From Sipunculus nudus (taxonomy: Eukaryota; Annelida; Sipuncula; Golfingiida; Sipunculidae): a stretch of 64,000 nt of DNA. Location: positions 50,408,695 through 50,472,694 of the forward strand of contig CM049316.1 in NCBI GenBank assembly GCA_026874595.1. The letters run 5' to 3'. A model generated the notes under the pieces. The model worked only from the letters and a program-made list of their open reading frames with translations, was not told the DNA's origin and ran no database searches. Made by a program: the position numbers and the translations under genes. Below, piece by piece: positions 32,331 through 45,811 of this stretch. Numbering within the stretch: position 1 is the first letter of the stretch; every line of letters starts with the position of its first letter.

Positions 32331-35300
32331 AAACTAGACGACCAGAGGTCGAACGCTTGCCGGAAGTTGAAATGACAGACAGACGGACAGACAGAACATA
32401 TTGTGGGTTTTCTATTATTTGAATGACCCTCAGCCTTTGCTGAAAAGTTGTGACCTGTAAAATGAAATATCAGACAAAACAACGAGGAAGCAGACAAAGC
32501 TGACCACAAAAGACTAACAGACAAACATACTGACACATCCGTGATAACAGATTACCAGACAAAACTGCCGAAGATAAAGAAGAGCAAAATTAGCGATGGT
32601 TTATGTAGATAAGGTTTATAATTTTGGAGATATGGCCAAAACATGATATGTTATGGAGGTAAAGGTGCAGCGCCCCCTAGTGGCTATATCCGGAAAATGA
32701 AAAATCTGTTTTGAGATATTAGTGAAACACATAAGATGTATCAGTTTTAAAAGGATTCCTGAAAAAAAAACTGGCCTGTAGAATGCTATATATGAGACGC
32801 AAGAACCAGCTAGTAGGCGGATTCGAGGACAACTGACAAACAGACAGACACACTGACAAAGTCATACAAGAATGAGACCAGATGACATTACTAGGTCATG
32901 GAGAAGACTCAGGGAAAGAAAATAAGCCATAGTTTCTGTAATTGAGGCTTTGGGTTTTAGAGATATGGTCAATATAATGATATGTGTGTGAGGGTCAGGT
33001 GCAGCGCCACCTAGCGGCCATATCCGGAAAATGAAAAAAAAATTGTGAGAAAATATAATATGCATCAGTTTTCAAATGCTTCTTTAAAAACTGTGGCCTG
33101 TAGAATGCTATATGCGAGACGCAAGAATCAGCAAGCAGCCAAATTTGAGGACAACTGACAAACAGACGGACACACTGACAAAGTGACACAATATTGAGAC
33201 CAGATGACATTATCAGTTTATGGAAAAGACTCAGAGGGAAAAAATAAGCTATAGTTTATGTAATTGAGCCTTTGGGTTTTAGAGATATGGCCAATCTAAT
33301 GATATGTGTGTGAGGGTCGTATGCAGCGCCCCCTAGCAGCAATATTCAAAAAATGAAAAAACAATTTCGAGATACTTGTGTAGGACTAATGATATGTCAG
33401 TTTCAAAATGATTCCTGCAATTATGTGGCCTTTGGCGCAAGATGAATGAAATCTCGTAATATCTCTATTCACGAGATATTTTACGAGATACTGCAAGACT
33501 TGTAATAAAATCTTGTAGTACTAGTTGAATGCTACCTTATGCAAAAAACTAGGTCTCTCTAGCTTTAAAACTGACAAAGTTAGAAAAATAAGACCCCTTA
33601 ATTTCGAATATCATGACTTTTCTCCCAAAATTTGTAACCATGGTTACGGTAAATTTGAATCAGCTACACACCAGATGACAGGCCTTGGAATGACGATTAA
33701 AATGAGCTATTGTTGAAGTAGATACGACTAATAGTCACAAAGATATGAAGAAAAAACCGTTTTGAGAAGTTTTGATGACCTTGACCTTGACCTTTAACTT
33801 ATTCTGACCAAAAACAATAGGGCACCTAGAATTTTAGTTGTTTATCATCCCTGAAAGTTACAAGGTGATTGTGGCAAAATTGTAGCCAGGAGAGTGATGA
33901 CAAACAAACAAACAAACAAACTAGACGACCAGAGGTCGAGCGCTTGCCGGAAGTTGAAATGACAGACAGACGGACAGACAGAACATATTGTTGGTTTTCT
34001 ATTATTTGAATGACCCTCAGCGTTTGCTTAGAAGTTGTGGCCTGTAAAATGACATATCAGACAAAGCAACGAGGAAGCAGACAAAGCTGACAACAAAAGA
34101 CGAACAGACAGACATACTGACACATCTGTGATAACAGATTACAGACAAAAGCGCCGAAGGTGAAGAAGAGCAAAATAAGCGATAGTTTATGTAGGTAAGG
34201 TTTATAATTTTGGAGAGATAACCAAAACATGATATGTTGGGGAGGTGAAAGTGCAGCGCCCCCTTCTGGCTATATCCGGAAAATAAAAAATCTGTTTTGA
34301 GATATTAGTGTAACACATAAGATGTACCAGTTTTAAAAGGATTCCTGAAAAAAAAAACTGTGGCCTGTAGAATGCTATATATGAGACACAAGAACCAGCA
34401 AGTAGGCGGATTTTAGGACAACTGACAAACAGACCCACTGACAAAGTGACACAAGATTGAGACCAGATGACATTACTAGGTCATGGAGAAGACTCAGGGA
34501 AAGAAAATAAGCCATAGTTTCTGTAATTGTGCCTTTGGATTTAGAGATATGGTCAATATAATGATATGTGTGTGAGGGTCATGTGCAGCGCCACCTAGCG
34601 GCTATATCCGGAAAATAGAAAAATTGTTTTGAGATATTTCTGTAAAACATAATATGCATCAGTTTTCAAATGCTTCTTTCAAAACTGTGGCCTGTAGAAT
34701 GCTATATGTAAGACGCAAGAACCAGCAAGCAGGCAAATTTGAGGACAACTGACAAACAGACGGACACACTGACAAAGTGACACAAGATTGAGACCAGATG
34801 ACATTATCAGTTTATGGAGAAGACTCAGAGGAAAAAAATAAGCTATAGTTTATGTAAATGAGGCTTTGGGTTTTAGAGATATGGCCAATGTAATGATATG
34901 TGTGTGAGGGTCGTTTGCAGCGCCCCCTAGCAGCCATATTCAAAAAATGAAAAAAAATTTCGAGATACTTGTGTAGGACTTATGATATGTCAGTTTCAAA
35001 AAGATTGCTGCAATAATGTGGCCTTTGGCGCAAGATGAATGAAATCTCGAAATATCTCTATTCACGAGATATTTTACGAGATACTGCAAGACTTGTAATA
35101 AAATCTTGTAGTACTAGTTAAATGCTACCTGATGCAAAAAACTAGATCACTCTAGCTTTAAAACTGACAAAGTTAGAAAAATAAGACCCCTTATTTTCGA
35201 ATATCCTGACTTTTCCCCCAAAATTTGTAACCATGGTTACGGCAAATTTGAGTCAGCTACACACCAGATGACAGGCCTTGGAACGACGATTAAAATGAGC

Positions 35301-38300
35301 TATTGTTGAAGTAGATACGACTGAAAGTCACACAGATATGAAGAAAAAACCGTTTTAAGAAGTTTTGACGACCTTGACCTTGACCTTTCACCTATATTAA
35401 CCAAAAACAATAGGGCACCTAGAAATTATCTTTTTCATCATCCCTTGAAGTTTCAAGGTTATTGTGGCAAAATTGTGGCCAGGAGAGTGCAGACAAACAA
35501 ACAGACAAACAGACTAGACGACCAAAGGTCGAACGCTTGCCGGAAATGACCGGTAATAAGACAGCGAAGTAGACGGACAGTTACTAGGCAGACAGACAGG
35601 GAACGTATAACACTGTCTATAGTTTTGGAGATATGGCACAATGATGATTGCTGCAGCGCCATCTGGCGGCTATTTCTAGAAGGACAAAAAATAAGTTTCG
35701 AGATATTTTATTTTTTTATTATATATATTTGATGTATAATTAAAATTTAACCCCCGCAGAATACGACAGAGTCCCCACGAGGTTAAATGCATTAAATCTA
35801 GTTCCGGAAATGGCCGGAAATAAGACAGCAAAACAGACGGACAGTTACTAGGCAGACAGACAGGGAACGTTTGGATCTGACCAAATGAACAACCGCTATC
35901 ATGGTTAAAATGGAAGCACATTTTTATGTGATTTCGCTGATTTTCAATAGCCACAAATGAGTAGACAGACAGACGGAAAATAACTCCATGTGTAGGCAAT
36001 GTACTCCTGTCATTGAGAATAGAAAGCATGAATAAAATAAGCCACAGTCTATAGGAATAAATCTCCATATTTTGAATTTCAAGAATTGTAACCTATATTA
36101 GGTCACCATGGTAATGGAAGAATATGACAATCCTCACGAGGATAAACGCATTAAGTCTAGTTTCACATGCTGCAATCAATGTTGTGACACTGTCTATAGT
36201 GTTGGAGATATGGCACTATAATTATTGCTGCAGCGCCATCTGGTGGCTATTTTTCTAAAATGAAAAAAAAAATAAGTTTCGAGATATTTTATTTTTATTA
36301 TATATATTTTGATGTAAAATTAAAATTTAACTCCTGCCCCCCAACTGCTTAACCAGGATCCGCCCATATTTTGACACACCCAACTACAAAATCGTGGATC
36401 CGTCCCTGGTTTGAAAGATTTGCCAGTGATTCCTGGCAACACAAGTGGCCGGACAAGGGGACACAATAAAAATCACAGGTGTGTTCCCTCCACATTTAGC
36501 GGCTTCTGTCCTCTATTAAATGCTGTTTTGTGAGATTCATGGACGACCGCGCACGCCAACATGCAATTGTAATAGCCTTGCCGGCACTTACCGGTCAACC
36601 CTGAAGCCACTTGTGCTCACGGCAATTGGATATATTTTCATCATTTGATGAAAAAAGAGGCAAGATTTGACGAGAATTGCAATATAATCACATGATGTGA
36701 CTGAGAGTGTCAGACGCTGTCAAATGCTGAAAACTATATGTCTGTAGTGTACAAAATGACAGCATTATAGGCATTTGTTTAAATGGTCCACTGTTCTCGT
36801 TTGACGAAAAATGGTGCGAGATATAACGAAATATGCACATATATCACTTGTATCACTAGTCAAATGATTGTTGAACAATACAAAAATAAAATCTCTAGCA
36901 TAAAAATGACAGAGATATAGACATTTGTTGAATATTTTATCAAAATATTGAATATTCTCGTTTGGCGGGAGATGATGTGAGATTTGGCGAGATTTTGCAG
37001 TTTTATCATGTTAAGCTTCCGAAAGGCTACCAGAGGGTGAAAACCTATACTGTTTAACCTAAAACGTGATCGAGTTATCAGCATTTCTGATAAATCTCGT
37101 AATTTCTCGTTTGACGGAAAACAGAGCGAGATTCTGCGAGACTTCAATGGACTGCATTAGAGCCAAAGGAATGCTACCTAACGCAGAAAACTAGACCCTT
37201 GTAGTATTAATAACAACGGAGATAGAAGCAAAAAACTTATTATTTTCAGATTGCCAAGTTTTACCCCAAAATTTGATTACCATGGTAACAGCGGCACAAA
37301 AATACATGTACGCAGGAATAAGCCAATGATCCTAGTTTCAGATAAGACAATAAACATTGTGTCATGTTAAATATTTTTTGAGATATTGCAGAAAAATGAT
37401 ATGTTACAGTGTTTCATGTACCACGCCCCCTGGTGGCTATTTCCAAAAAATGAAAAATTGATTTCGAGATATTTATAAATAACACAAAATATGTCATTTT
37501 CAAAGCAATAGTTAAAAAAATGGCGACCTCAAGGTCATATTTACTGAAATCTCGAAAAATCTCATTTGACGAGAATTCGGACGCGATTCTACGATACTTT
37601 GTACTTTATGATAAACCCCTGATTCAACACTTCCTGATGCAAAAAACCAGACGTCTCTAGCTCTAAAAATGGAAAAGTTAGAAAAAAAATTCAAATTTTG
37701 TGACTTTTCCCCAAAAATACATTACCATTGTAACCATTGATCGGGACATTTTGCTAGCATGTGGAAAGGCAACAAAATGAGGAATTAAATGAGCTATAGA
37801 TTAAGCGCATACGATTGTTATTGGCGAAGATATGAAGAAAATAAATATTTTAGGTTTTTTGGTGACCCTGACCTTGACCTTTGACCGAACATGACCAAAA
37901 ACAATAGGCTCCGAGGAGAACCAATTATACACTAAATGTATAAGTTTCAGATCAATTGCTTAAAAATTGTGACCTGTAGAGCACAGACAGACAGACAAAC
38001 AGACTAGACGACCAGAGGTCGAACGCTTGCCCGAAGCGGAAATAAGAAAGTCAAATTAGGAGACAACATACAGCACACAGTCAGGTTACTTTTGGAACTG
38101 GTCCGATGAATTACCCCAATTATGGCGGAAAATGACAGAGATATAGACATTTGTTCGATATCTCGAATATTCTCGTTTGGCGGGAGATGGTACGAGATGT
38201 AGCGAGATGTGTGTTATTGTCATGTATAGCTTCCAAAACGCAACAAAATGCTGAAAACGGCTCCTCTTTAGCCGAAAAGGTGACCAAGTTATAAGCATTT

Positions 38301-41300
38301 CTGTGAAATCTCGTAATTTCTCGTTTGGCGATGAACCAAGCAAAATTTCACGAGACTTGCATTTGAATGACTTAGAACCAAGGGAATGCTACCTCATGCA
38401 GAAAATTAGACCCTTGTAGTATAAATATCAACAGAGATAGAAGCAAAAAACTAATTATTTTCAGATTGTCAAGTTTTACCCCAAAATTTGGTTGTCATGG
38501 TAACAGCAGCACAAAGCTACATATACGGAGGAATAAGCCAATGTTCCTAGTTTCAGATACGACAAAAAAAATGGTGTCACGTTTAATATTTTTTTAGATA
38601 TTGCAGAAAAATGATATGTTACAGTGTTTCATGTACCACGCCCCCTGGTGGCTATTTCCAAAAAAATGAAAAATTGATTTCGAGATATTTATTAATGACA
38701 GAAAATATATCAATTTCAAAGCCACTGTTAAAAAAAATGCGACCTGTAGGTCATATTTAATGAAATCTCGGAAACTCTCGTTTGGCGAGAAATGGTGCGA
38801 GATTTGGCGAGATTTCAGTTTTATCATGTCAAACTGCCTATAAGGTACATAATGACCAAAACCAGACGTCTGTTGCTTAAAAATTGACAAAGTTACAAAA
38901 AATGGTCGTGTTATTTCCAATTTCCATGAATTTTGCCCAAAAAATGTAACCATGGTGACGGCAAATTTAAGTAAGCTACATGTCAAAAGAAAGGCCAGGT
39001 GATGACGAAAAAAATGAGCTATTGCAGAAGTGGATAAGCCTATTTATGGCGAAGTTATAGTGCAAAAACCGTTAACCATACCTGTCGTGACCTTGACCCT
39101 TGACCTTGGAGCAATGTTGACCAAAAACAATAGGGCACCTAGAAATCGGTTTGTTAATCAAGCCTGTAAATTTCAAGTTGATTGATGCAAAAGTGTGACC
39201 TGGAGACTCGTGACAAACAAACAAACTAGACGACCATAGGTCGAGAGCTTGCCGGACTTAAATGACAGACAAATGGAGAAACAGGACAAACTGACGGTTT
39301 TCTATCAATTGAATGACTTTTAAAGCGATTGCTGGAACGTTTGGCCTGTTGAACGACATATATCACACAAAAGAACATGAAATCAGACATAGCTCAAAAC
39401 AGACAAATATACTGACACACCTGAGAAAACAGACTACAAGTGAAGGTAGAGTTTATAATGTCGGAGATATGGCCAAAAAATGATATGGTGTGGAGGCTCT
39501 ACCGCAGCATCCCCTAGCGGCCATATCCCAAAAATTAAAAATTTCTTTTGAGATATTATTGTAAGAAATGTTCCAAAATGTATATATTATTGTAAGAGAT
39601 GTTCCAATTCCAAAAGGATTCCTTCAAAACTGTGGCCTGAAGATTGCTAACTGTAAGACGCAAGATCCAGCAATCAGGCGAAAATGAGGATCACTGACAA
39701 ACAAACAGACATACTGAAAAACTGTGGCCTGAAGATTGCTAACTGTAAGACGCAAGATCCAGCAAGCAGGTGAAATAGAGGATCAGTGACAAACAGACAG
39801 ACATACTGAAAAAGTGACACAAGAATAAGACCAGATGACTAACTCAGATTATGGAGAAGATTCAAAGGAAGACAATAAGTCATAGTGTTTGTAATTGAAG
39901 TTTATAGTTTTGTAGATATGGCAAAGAAATATATATAGGGGAGAGGCGAGTGCAACGCCCCCTATTGGCAATATCCAGAAAATGAATAATCTGTTTCGAG
40001 ATATTACTGTAAGATGTAAGATGTAATAGTTTAACAAGTGACCCATGGGTCATGACGCTCAGCTGCCAAGCATGACCTGCCACATCATGGGCTGAGATTC
40101 ACAACTTCCAGTCACATTTTGAAGAACCAATTTGCCAATATTTTGAAATTTTCTACGACAACAGAAATATACATCACCTATGTCTGGTTAAAACACAGTG
40201 ACTTGATGGTCTTAGGAAAAATGAATGATTGTTAAGCTATCGGTAACTATTCCCATAGCTTGCTTGATACCTGTCAGTCTCAAAAGAAACAACAAAAAGG
40301 GCAAATATAAGATCAAAATATATAGCAAAAATCAAGGAAATCCATGCAAGAATTATTGAGAAACGGGTGCTTATAAATATGAAGTTTGAACCAAATTGAG
40401 TGATGCATAGATATGGCATATGTGAAAGACTGAAGGTTTGGGTTGAACAGTTTCACTTGCAAAATGTTCACAACCATTTAGAATAATTAAGTAATGTGTC
40501 CTTGACCTTTGACCTTTGAACTCGACATCGATAGGCTTCTTCCCCTATTGGTAGGTCAGCCATATATGACAAATGGAAGGTATAGATTGAAAAGTTTCCT
40601 GAAAATGACTCCACACAAAAAGTGGGTGCAGTGAACTTCACCTTTGACCTCAAATTCAACAGGTCTGTTCCCCTGTTGGCAGAGAAGCGATATCAGTGCT
40701 GGGAAGTTTGGAATGAAATGTCTAGCTTGAAATGTTTTCACAACCTTTTAAAAAAATTGGATCCTGTTACCCTGATCTTTGATCTTGTGACCTAAAAATC
40801 TATAGGATTCTTCTCCCTCTTAGAAGGTGAAATATATGTAAAAATTCAAAGAATTGGGATGAAAGATTTGGCTTAAAATGCATCCACAGGCATTAAATAA
40901 AGGGACTCCTGTGAACTTGACCTTTGACCTGTTGACTTCAAAATAATTATGGTTCTTCCCCTGTTGGTAGATGAGCTGTATGTGAAAGATGGAAGTTTTT
41001 GGATGAAAATTTTAGCTAAAAGAATTATTTCTGGGGGGTGCATACACACCCTGTAACTTCAAGAATATAGGTCAGTGACCTAATTTCAGGTTTGCATGGA
41101 GATCATTTTAGAACCTCTAAGACTACATAGGGTTCATGACCCTAGCCCGTACAGTTACGATTTGTGCCCTGCTAACAGACGGACGGCCGGTCAGCAGGAT
41201 GGACAGATGGAAGGACGACGGACAAAGACCCATCGCTATAGCCCAGCATGACTGAAAGTCAGCTGAGCTAAAAATGATCCTTTCAAAACGGTGGCCTGTA

Positions 41301-44300
41301 GAATGCTATCAGTGAGACTCAAGAACCAAAAAGCCGGCGAATTTGAGGACAACTGACAAACAAACAGACAAACTTACAAAGGGACACAAGATGGAGACAA
41401 GATGACTTAATCAGGTTATGGAGAAGACTCAGAGGAAGAAAATAAGCTATAGTTTATGTAATTGAGGCTTATTATTTTGGAGATATGGCCAAATAATGAT
41501 ATACTGGATATGTTCGACTGCAGCGCCCTCTAGTGGACATATCCTGAAGACGACAAATGCGTTTCGTGATATTAGTGTATGACATAAGATGTAATAGTTT
41601 CAAAAGGATTCGTCCACATATCTGACTTGTTGATTGCTATATCTAAAGTGCAAAAACTAGCAAGCAGGCGAATATGAGGATAAATGACAAACAGACAGAC
41701 ATACTGACAAAGTGACACTAGATGGACACCAGGTGACTTGACAATGTTTTGAAGAAGACCAAGAGAAAGAAAATAAGCTATAGTTTGTGTAATATAGGTT
41801 TACTCTTACGGAAATATGTTCAAAAACAGATTTTTTTGGAAGGGTCAAGTGCAGCGCCCCCTAGCGGCCATATCGGGAAAATGAAAAAAATTTTTGAGAT
41901 ATTAGTATAATACATAAGATGAAGGAACAAACATACACGGGTGACCAACATGCTTTCGAAAATCGAAGATTTCCGGCAAGTAATACAAGTAATAAAGTCT
42001 GGACTGTGCCTCCGGGCCGCAACGCTGCACACGCCGCCTGCCCACCGTAAGGACCCTGTCGCCACTTGCGGCAATTGCACGTGTCTTCGTGGTATGTATC
42101 AGTTTCAAAAGGATGCCTGCATATCTGTGGCCTATAGGGCATGTCACCGTGAAATCGCGAAATCTCATTCGACGAGAAACGGTGCGAGATTTTGCAAGAT
42201 TTTTGGTTGGATCACCGAGAACTCACCAAGGGCTACAAGATGCAAAAATTTTGACCTCTCTAGCATAAAAACTGACAGAGTTAGAAGCTGAAAACTGCAT
42301 ATTTTCAAAATTCAAAGGTTTTACCCCAAAAATAGAGAAATCTGGCAATAGCGCACTTTGGCACCTATGCGCAAAAATAAGCCCATGGACCCTAGTTTAA
42401 GGTGCTGTGATGGAAATGGCCCAATGTTTAATAGTTCTGGAGGTATAGCACCAAAACAAATTTTCATGTTTTTTCATCTGCAACGCCCCCTGGCGGCCAT
42501 TTCCAAAATCTGAAAAACCCGTTTCGAGATATTCTTATGTTACATAAAATATCTCAGAATCAGTAAAATTGCTGCAAATTTGAAAAATATCACGAAATTC
42601 CATGATTTCTCCCCAAAATTGCGTAACCATGGTAACAGCGAAATGAGGCAATTTTGCAGTGTTGGAAGTGGCCATGCAGTGGCAAGTAAAACGGGCTACA
42701 GATTAGGTGCCTATGGCTATTTTTGACGAAGGTATTAAGAAAAAACCGTTTTTGAGCTTTTTGGTGACCCTGACCTTGACCCTTGACCGATCATGACCAA
42801 AAACAATAGGCTCCGAGAAGAACCGATTATACACTCTATCTATAAGTATCAGGACGATTGGTGCAAAATTGTGGCCTGTAGAGCGGGGACATACAGACAA
42901 ACAAACAAACGGAACTGATCAACATACTTGTCGAAATCTCTGATTCCGGCAAGCAACAAACAAACTAGACGACCAGAGGTCGAGCGCTTGCCGGAAGTTG
43001 AAATGACAGACAGACGGACAGACAGAACATATTGTGGGTTTTCTACTATTTGAATGACCCTCAGCGTTTGCTGAGAAGTTGTGGCCTGTAAAATGACATA
43101 TCAGACAAAGCAACGAGGAAGCAGACAAAGCTGACAACAAAAGACGAACAGACAGACATACTGACACATCTGTGATAACAGATTACAGACAAAAGCGCCG
43201 AAGGTGAAGAAGAGCAAAATTAGCGATAGTTTATGTAGGTAAGGTTTATAATTTTGGAGAGATAGCCAAAACATGATATGTTGGGGAGGTGAAAGTGCAG
43301 CGCCCCCTAGTGGCTATATCCGGAAAATGAAAAATCTGTTTTGAGATATTTTAGTGTAACACATAAGATGTACCAGTTTTAAAAGGATTCCTGAAAAAAA
43401 ACTGTGGCCTGTAGAATGCTATATATGAGACGCAAGAACCAGCAAGTAGGCGGATTTGAGGACAACTGACAAACAGACACACTGACAAAGTAACACAAGA
43501 TTGAGACCAGATGGCATTACTAGGTCATGGAGAAGACTCAGGGAAAGAAAATAAGCCATAGTTTCTGTAATTGTGCCTTTGGGTTTTAGAGATATGGTCA
43601 ATATAATGATATGTGTGCGAGGGTCATGTGCAGCGCCACCTAGCGGCCATATCCGGAAAATAGAAAAATTGTTTTGAGATATTTCTGTAAAACATAATAT
43701 GCATCAGTTTTCAAATGCTTCTTTCAAAACTGTGGCCTGTACAATGCTATATGTGAGACGCAAGAACCAGCAAGCAGGCAAATTTGAGGACAACTGACAA
43801 ACAGACGGACACACTGACAAAGTGACACAAGATTGAGACCAGATGACATTATCAGTTTATGAAGAAGACTCAGAGGGAAAAAATAAGCTATAGTTTATGT
43901 AAATGAGGCTTTGGGTTTTAGAGATATGGCCGATGTAATGATATGTGTGTGAGGGTCGTTTGCAGCGCCCCCTAGCAGCCATATTCAAAAAATGAAAAAA
44001 CAATTTCGAGATACTAGTGTAGGACGTATGATATGTCAGTTTCAAAAAGATTCCTGCAATAATGTGGCCTTTGGCGCAAGATGAATGAAATCTCGAAATA
44101 TCTCTATTCACGAGATCTTTTACGAGATACTGCAAGACTTATAATAAAATCTTGTAGTACTACTTAAATGCTACCTGATGCAAAAAACTAGATCACTCTA
44201 GCTTTAAAACTGACAAAGTTAGAAAAATAAGGTCCCTTATTTTCGAATATCCTGACTTTTCCCCCAAAATTTCTAACCATGGTTACGGCAAATTTGAGTC

Positions 44301-45811
44301 AGCTTCACACCAGATAACAGGTCTTGGAACGACGATTAAAATGAGCTATTGTTGAAGTAGATACGACTGAAAGTCACACAGATATGAAGAAAAAACCGTT
44401 TTAAGAAGTTTTGACGACCTTGACCTTGACCTTTCACCTATATTAACCAAAGACAATAGGGCACCTAGAAATTTTCTTTTTAATCATCCCTGTAAGTTTC
44501 AAGGTTATTGTGGCAAAATTGTGGCCAAGAGAGTGGTGACAAACAAACAAGAACCAGCAAGAAGGCGAATTTGAGGACAACTGACAAACAGACGGACACA
44601 CTGACAAAGTGACACAAGATTGAGTCCAGATGACTACTCCAGATTATGGAGACGACTCAAAGGAAGAAAAAAGCTACAGTCTATGTAACTGAGGTTTATA
44701 GTTTTGGAGATATTGCCAAAGCATGATATGTTGGGAGAGGTTCGAGTTCAGCGCCCCCTAGCGGCCATATCCGGAAAATGAAAAATTGGTTTCGAGATAT
44801 TAGTTTAAGGCTTAAGATGTAATAGTTTCAAAAGGATTCTTTCAAAACTGTGGCCTGTAGAATACTATATGTGAGACGCAAGAGCAAGCAGGCGAATTTG
44901 AGGACAACTGACAAACAGACGGACACAATGACAAAGTGACACAACATTGAGACCAGATGAAATTATCAGTTTATGGAGAAGACTCAGAGGGAAAAAATAA
45001 GCTAAAGTTTATGTAATTGAGCTTTGGGTTTTAGAGATATGGCCAATGTAATGATATCTGTGTGAGGGTCGTTTGCAGCGCCCCCTAGGAGCCATATTCA
45101 AAAAATGAAAAAACAATTTCGAGATACTAGTGTAGGACTTATGATATGTCAGTTTCAAAATGATTCCTGCAATAATGTGGCCTTTGGCGCAAGATGAATG
45201 AAATCTCGAAATATCTCTATTCACGAGATATTTTACGAGATACTGCAAGACTTGTAATAAAATCTTGTAGTAATAGTTGAATGCTACCTGATGCAAAAAA
45301 CTAGATCACTCTAGCTTTAAAACTGACAAAGTTAGAAAAATAAGATCCCTTATTTTCGAATATCATGACTTTTCCCCAAAAATTTGTAACCATGGTTACG
45401 GCAAATTTGAGTCAGCTACACACCAGATGACAGGCCTTGGAATGACAATTAATATGAGCTATTGTTGAAGTAGATACGACTAATAGTCACAAAGATATGA
45501 AGAAAAAAACGTTTTGAGAATATTGACGACCTTGACCTTGACCTTTGACCTATTTTAACCAAAAACAATAGGGCACCTAGAAATTATGTTTTCGAACATC
45601 CCTGTAAGTTTCAAGGTTATTGTGGCAAAATTGTGGCCAGGAGAGTGGTGACAAACAAACAAACAGACAGACAAACAGACAAACAGACATACGCAACTGA
45701 CCAATATGCTTGCCGAAATCTTTGATTCCGGCAAGCAACAAACAAAGAGACAAACAGACATACGCAACTGACGAACATGCTTGCCGAAATCGAAGATTTC
45801 CGGCAAGCAAC
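32331..45811. repeat. 13.48-kb macrosatellite unit, copy 2
   Basis: 13,481 bp. All checked landmarks lie 13,479-13,481 bases after those in copy 1. It shares with copy 3, against copy 1, several variants: CGAAGTAGACGG near 35567, TTATGGAGG near 32651, TACAGTTACG near 41152 and the extra TG near 43404. Confidence 0.93.
45707..45809. repeat. Paired hairpins at the end of macrosatellite copy 2
   Basis: Same pair as at 32226-32328, shifted by 13,481 bases. Confidence 0.85.
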
